Below, piece by piece: positions 22,848 to 26,057 of a stretch of DNA of 26,057 nucleotides. A model generated the notes under the pieces. It saw only the letters and a program-made list of their open reading frames with translations. It was not told where the DNA came from and did no database searches. The stretch is from contig CAKTCT010000036.1 in the NCBI GenBank assembly GCA_934539585.1, positions 1-26,057 of the forward strand, given 5' to 3'. Source of the stretch: an uncultured Oscillospiraceae bacterium. GTDB lineage: Bacteria > Bacillota > Clostridia > Oscillospirales > Ruminococcaceae. Within the stretch, counting starts at the first letter, position 1. Every line of letters begins with the position of its first letter. Made by a program: the position numbers and the translations under genes.

Positions 22848-22880
22848 CCCGCCCAAGTGACATTCACAAGGGCGGGTTTT
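22846..22880. terminator. Terminator hairpin upstream of the toxin promoter
   Basis: AACCCGCCC (22846-22854) pairs with GGGCGGGTT (22870-22878) around a 15-nt loop that itself has GTGA/TCAC. T-rich bases follow on the plus strand (TTTT) and, less strongly, on the minus strand. It probably stops minus-strand transcripts from the SLH gene and insulates the toxin. The toxin -35 overlaps its edge. Confidence 0.7.
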
Positions 22881-22929
22881 GTGGCCTAATAATTACAAAA
22901 TGCCGGTTTTACTGTGCTTTTCGGCTGAT

Positions 22930-22950
22930 TTGTTACTATCGTGTTATTCA
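22930..22950 (+). repeat. TTGTTACTA motif, copy B
   Basis: TTGTTACTATC followed by GTGTTATTCA. It lies between the toxin-antitoxin locus and the end of the SLH gene. Confidence 0.5.
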
Positions 22951-23040
22951 ACTTTTTTTAGCCCATTTGAACACCGTTTGAACGAACCCGGCCAAATCAC
23001 CTGTGGTCACGGTTTCCCCCGGATCAATCCCGGCGCTGAT

Positions 23041-24580
23041 TCACTCCAAGGAAATCGCCGTGTTGATTGCATCCTTGGCCCAATGGTTCCCGGTATAGAT
23101 TTCAGGCGGCGTTCCTTCCTCTGTGAACCGGGAAAACACGGTGATCAGTTCACCCCAAGTTAGGTTCCGTTCTGGCTGGAACACCCCAAGGCCGCATCCG
23201 AGCATAAACCCGGCATTGGTAGCCGTGCCTATGCCCGGTGCATACCACACACCGGGGGCCACATCATCAAAGGGCGCTGTTTCTGTGTAATATCGTTCCC
23301 GGCTTTCATCGTCCATCATAGACAGCATCAGGGCGGCAAAATCAGCCCGTGTGACGGTTCCACCGGCTCCGCTGTGACCGATTTCATACCCTGTCCAAAA
23401 ACGGCTGTCAGGGGCTTTTAGAACGGCTTTCCTGTTAGTAATGGTGGCCGGGTCCACTTCAGGTTCCTTCACCAGCTTTTCCACCGTGCGGGTTCTGTAA
23501 ATGATTTTCGGTTCCGGATCGGGTGTCGGCGTGGGTTCCGGTTCAGGCTCCGGGGAAGGCTCTGGATCATTGGTGGCAAAGGACATACTGAAAACCATGT
23601 TTGGCTTTTCCGCCGCTTCATCAATGAAGGTATCAACGGCCCATTTATTAGGGATCAGGCCATAGGTGGCATATAGGGCAACCAGCGCATCATAATCATC
23701 CATCAAAGCCAACTGCCCGGAATATTCGTTCACAATATCATCTGGTTCACCGTTGGCGGTGTTGTTGTGAATCGTGCTTTGGGTGATTGTCAACTTGCCC
23801 CGGTTCCAGATTGCCCCGCCATGCTGGGCGGCTGTGTTTCCCCAAATGGAGCATTTTTCAAGGGTTACTTCCTGATCTGTATAACAGGCAATAGCCCCGC
23901 CCCGAATGGTAGCTGTACCACTACCTAAGACGCAGTTGAATAGGTTGGCCGAACCGCCGTTCATGCGGATATGTGCGCCGTATTGGGCGGTGTTTCGCTC
24001 AAAAACACAATATCCAAAGTTCTGATCCCCGTTGTCAGCCTCAACGGCCCCTGCCGTGCAATCTGAAAAGTGACACTCTGAATATGCCGTTGAAATGCTT
24101 GCCTGAACAAATGGAGTGGTAGCTTCCACATTGCCACCGTCAAAATCAATGGCCTGAATGATTACATTTCCGGTTCCATCCGGGGAATAGGTGCTGATAT
24201 GGCCTTCAGGGGCCGTTCTCCGAAGTGTAACCCGCTTGTATGTGTCACCAAGAACCGTTCCATCCGGGCAGACGATTTCACATCCAATCCCGATGGTGGC
24301 CCCGGCTTCCGCCTGTTCGATTGCCTGAAGCAATTCTTCCAAGCTGGAAACCGTCTGCAAGGCCGTTTCTGGCCCCTCTGACGGGCTTTCATCTTCAGGG
24401 GTCACTACCTTCCCCGGCTTCTTCTGCGCCGGTGTCGCTGTCCTGTGCCTGAACCGTGCTTGGTTCTGTGGGTTCGGGGCTGTCCTCAACGGCAAAGGCC
24501 GTGGTGGTCTGCGTTACCAACATGACCGCAAGCAGTAAAGCGGCAAACAGACGGTTCCAAAAGCTGTGTTTCGTGTTCAT
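23041..24580 (-). pseudogene. Secreted beta-helix / S-layer-homology protein, interrupted by a frameshift
   Basis: The gene starts at 24580 behind AGGAGG with a signal peptide (hydrophobic core LFAALLLAVMLVTQTTTAFA) and an acidic Pro/Ser/Thr linker, but that frame ends at 24395. The remainder is in another frame (open from 24495 to 23041). It encodes repeats typical of right-handed parallel beta-helix surface proteins (GGAIACYTDQEVTLEKCSIW and GGAIWNRGKLTITQSTIHNN), a linker of alternating Pro and acidic residues, and C-terminal SLH-type sequence (FDDVAPGVWYAPGIGTATNA) that would anchor it to cell-wall polymer. Removing one base from the GGGG run (CCCC at 24412-24415) restores a single frame near AGKVVTPEDE. 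It may be a real pseudogene, a phase-variable gene or a base-calling error. Confidence 0.75.
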
Positions 24581-24603
24581 CGTGTGAACCTCCTATAAAA
24601 GAT

Positions 24604-24653
24604 TTGCGGCGAACCGCAAGATCAATTATAGCGGTGGGATCATCCCGGAAAAA
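24604..24653 (-). promoter_or_regulatory. Promoter candidate and stable leader hairpin of the SLH gene
   Basis: On the minus strand a perfect TATAAT (24625-24630) is present but the -35 position (TTTTTC, 24648-24653) is weak. A palindrome GGGATGATCCC overlaps the spacer (24636-24646). Downstream, TTGCGG-TTCG-CCGCAA (24604-24619) forms a UUCG-capped hairpin in the leader before the AGGAGG. Confidence 0.4.
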
Positions 24654-24710
24654 TAGCTTCACAAGCCCTTTTTCATCAGCCAATATAGGTTCACACCCTT
24701 GAATACCGTT

Positions 24711-24756
24711 GATATAACAGGGTTTCAAGCTATGGTTGTTACTATCGGTGTTACTA
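24711..24756 (+). repeat. TTGTTACTA motif, copy C (extended)
   Basis: Shares GATAT..CAGGG.TT.AAGC, a five-base gap and then TTGTTACTA with copy D over about 34 bases, then adds a second TGTTACTA. It sits between the SLH gene promoter and the chimeric phage gene. Confidence 0.55.
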
Positions 24757-24762
24757 TACGCA

Positions 24763-24803
24763 AAAATCAGCCCACAGGCGGGTGAAACCTGTGAGCTGAT
24801 TTT
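24763..24803 (-). terminator. Terminator of the chimeric phage gene unit
   Basis: A stem of 16 positions with one mismatch (24763-24778 with 24788-24803) and a 9-nt loop. On the minus strand it ends GCTGATTTTTGCG. It lies downstream of the tape-measure remnant and the tail-gene stub. Confidence 0.8.
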
Positions 24804-24891
24804 GAATTACAATTTGACGCTTCGCCGCCCATCCGAGGAAACCCCGAAAGAAACCTTGAATGTGGATGTGGGCTTAATTTATTGTTGTGAA

Positions 24892-24945
24892 TCATTTTAT
24901 GTAGGGGGTGGACGGGCCTTCAAAGAAATCCGGTTCATTACTCAT
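24892..24945 (-). pseudogene. 17-aa stub overlapping the tape-measure end, probably a truncated tail gene
   Basis: The frame MSNEPDFFEGPSTPYIK starts at an ATG overlapping the last codons of the upstream gene, the usual coupling between a tape-measure gene and the next tail gene, but stops after 17 codons. The rest of the tail module is missing, consistent with a deletion. It could be spurious. Confidence 0.35.
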
Positions 24946-25696
24946 GCACCCCTTCCGCCGATACCGCCAACTGTTCAACAAAGCTTTCTGTCCATGCGGC
25001 CATAACACCATCAACATCCATTTCAGAAGCGATATGGTTTTCATTGTGCTGTTCAATCTTAATTTCAGCGGTAGTGAACCGGTTGATTGCTTCACGCTCT
25101 GCAATGTCACGAAGATAGGCCAAATCTTCTTCAGCAACATCCAAGGCTTCAGCCGTAGCCGCTGTGTTTGCGGCGGTGTCAGCAGTATTTCCATAAATCC
25201 CATCCCAAGCGTTTCCCATGTTGAAGGCATCAATGGAATCCAAACCGCCGCCGAAGAACCCGGAAACCTTATCCGCAATCCCTTGGCCGAACTTGTAACC
25301 AGCGGAAGCGGCATCGGAATAATCAATGAAGTCCATCTTCTGTGAAAATTCTTCAAGGGCTGGTTCTAACCACTTTTTGCACACGGTTTGCCGGGCCACT
25401 TCAAACTGTGCGGCGATCTGCTCCCAACCCTTTTCGTTGATATAGTGATCCAATAGAATTGTGCGGAAGTGCATATCTGGCATTTGCATAATTGCCGCAA
25501 TAATCCGGGCTTCATCCTTGATTAACAAATCAAGCTGGGAAACTAATTCGGCTTCCAATGCTTCTTTGCCGGTTATGTAACGGCCATCAGGCAAGGTCAA
25601 AGCGACGCTATTTGCAATTACAGATTGAACGGATTGAATAAGCTGGGTTTCCGCCTGAAACTGTTCCAATAATTTCTTGGCATCCTCGGTGGTCAT
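24938..25696 (-). CDS. Chimeric phage protein: sigma-like regulator N-terminus fused to tape-measure C-terminus
   Basis: Residues 1 to about 118 resemble small phage regulators of the DUF1492/ArpU-RinA kind. They include a region-4-like helix-turn-helix (HYINEKGWEQIAAQFEVARQ, about 84-103). From about residue 121 the sequence changes to the C-terminus of a tail tape-measure protein (AGYKFGQGIADKVSGFFGGG, then NTADTAANTAATAEALD and LRDIAEREAINRFTTAEIK). In intact prophages these genes lie many kilobases apart, so the frame was most likely made by an in-frame internal deletion. The start is coupled to the 37-aa frame upstream (ATGA overlap). Function is doubtful; the helix-turn-helix part might still bind DNA. 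Confidence 0.7.
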   Translation of the reverse strand: MTTEDAKKLLEQFQAETQLIQSVQSVIANSVALTLPDGRYITGKEALEAELVSQLDLLIKDEARIIAAIMQMPDMHFRTILLDHYINEKGWEQIAAQFEVARQTVCKKWLEPALEEFSQKMDFIDYSDAASAGYKFGQGIADKVSGFFGGGLDSIDAFNMGNAWDGIYGNTADTAANTAATAEALDVAEEDLAYLRDIAEREAINRFTTAEIKIEQHNENHIASEMDVDGVMAAWTESFVEQLAVSAEGVHE

Positions 25697-25806
25697 AATG
25701 TCACCCCGCCTTCTGACAAATCGCCCAACTGCTTTTTATATTCAGCGATTTCTTTTTGAAGCTGTTCAGCCTTGCTGAAATACTGTTCACACAAATCAAT
25801 CAACAT
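25693..25806 (-). CDS. Small phage protein (37 aa)
   Basis: The frame MLIDLCEQYFSKAEQLQKEI… is a single charged amphipathic helix with coiled-coil character. It begins after GAAGGATG and its stop codon overlaps the ATG of the next gene. Short helical frames directly before sigma-like late regulators are common in Clostridia phages. No function can be assigned. Confidence 0.6.
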   Translation of the reverse strand: MLIDLCEQYFSKAEQLQKEIAEYKKQLGDLSEGGVTL

Positions 25807-25846
25807 TTTTCATCCTTCTTTCATAATTCAATAAATGCAAAGTGCT

Positions 25847-25896
25847 GATATTTCAGGGCTTGAAGCCCATTTTGTTACTAACCTGTTGTTATCGTG
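25847..25896 (+). repeat. TTGTTACTA motif, copy D (extended)
   Basis: Begins GATATTTCAGGGCTTGAAGCCC (containing a GGGCTT/AAGCCC hairpin), then TTGTTACTAACC and TGTTGTTATCGTG. It is the best match to copy C and lies directly upstream of the 37-aa phage gene. Confidence 0.55.
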
Positions 25897-26023
25897 CTGG
25901 GCGGGAGTATGGAACGAACCACCGCTGTTCTTGGTATCGCTTAACCAAATCACCCAACGGGATTTGATCATAGAAATGTGAAGGCAACACCGCACAGAAA
26001 AAGGAGCGAGATAGTGCCAAATG

Positions 26024-26057
26024 TGATATAATGAAATTATGGATAAACAGATGACAC
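26024..26057 (+). promoter_or_regulatory. Extended -10 promoter and possible start of a plus-strand gene at the window edge
   Basis: TGATATAAT (26024-26032) is a perfect extended -10 element. The expected transcription start coincides with an ATG at 26039 that opens MDKQMT and runs off the window. No Shine-Dalgarno is present. A transposase-related gene is possible but not supported by what can be seen. Confidence 0.4.

Larger units (their letters stand above)
21695..25896. mobile_element. Degraded prophage / integrative element remnant
   Basis: The segment is visibly less GC-rich than the core. It carries phage or element genes (late-regulator and tape-measure fragments, Hol_Tox toxin, SLH/beta-helix protein) and four related TTGTTACTA motifs between its gene groups. 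No integrase, portal or terminase gene is present here. The right limit is not defined; the element may continue beyond the window. Confidence 0.6.

Noticed and set aside
24486..24728. 80-codon minus-strand frame upstream of the SLH gene
   Set aside because: Overlaps the promoter, leader hairpin and signal-peptide region in another frame; no Shine-Dalgarno.
21753..25896. CRISPR array suggested by the recurring TTGTTACTA motif
   Set aside because: Copies are 1.1-1.8 kb apart, vary in sequence and orientation and enclose genes; there are no regular repeat-spacer units and no cas genes.

Overview
The window looks like chromosome of a GC-rich, spore-forming, anaerobic Clostridia bacterium (Oscillospiraceae-like). 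The grounds are the sporulation gene spoIIR next to ispE and addB-addA, Gram-positive lipoprotein and ribosome-binding signals, a DUF3842 gene, and S-layer-homology and Hol_Tox phage/element genes. The core from about 1.2 to 21.6 kb is strongly GC-rich. Both flanks are visibly less so and carry mobile-element signatures.

Left flank (1-873): the 3' end of a tyrosine integrase gene faces an intact tRNA-Leu(CAA). A 43-bp copy of the 5' half of that tRNA lies 190 bp away and sits directly behind a good tRNA-type promoter. Five copies of GGAGGGACAT surround the intact tRNA. This is an integrative element end or a tandem/nested attachment site. Core part 1 (1242-8145, + strand): a carbohydrate-type ABC importer (two permeases and a lipoprotein, no ATPase), a membrane-anchored AraC-type regulator and a calcineurin-like phosphoesterase, closed by a terminator. 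Core part 2 (8219-12638): a clear promoter drives an Lrp/AsnC regulator, an aminotransferase, a DUF362 ferredoxin-like protein, an HAD phosphatase and IspE. Core part 3 (12696-20263): spoIIR, addB and addA, ending in a strong bidirectional terminator. Three short minus-strand genes follow (two small membrane proteins and a DUF3842 protein).

Right flank (about 21.69 kb to the end): a pared-down prophage or integrative element. It holds two small element genes, a type I toxin-antitoxin locus (28-aa Hol_Tox-like peptide with a convergent antisense RNA), a frameshifted secreted beta-helix/SLH protein, and a chimeric reading frame. The chimera joins a phage sigma-like regulator to the C-terminus of a tail tape-measure protein. 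Four copies of a TTGTTACTA-centred motif separate these pieces.

The most interesting system is the toxin-antitoxin locus (22523-22847). Both RNAs have excellent promoters, and the antitoxin has a textbook terminator whose stem contains the toxin stop codon. Both transcripts start with the same short stem-loop sequence, so the module is bracketed by an inverted repeat. The toxin Shine-Dalgarno can also pair with a leader segment that otherwise forms a different hairpin.
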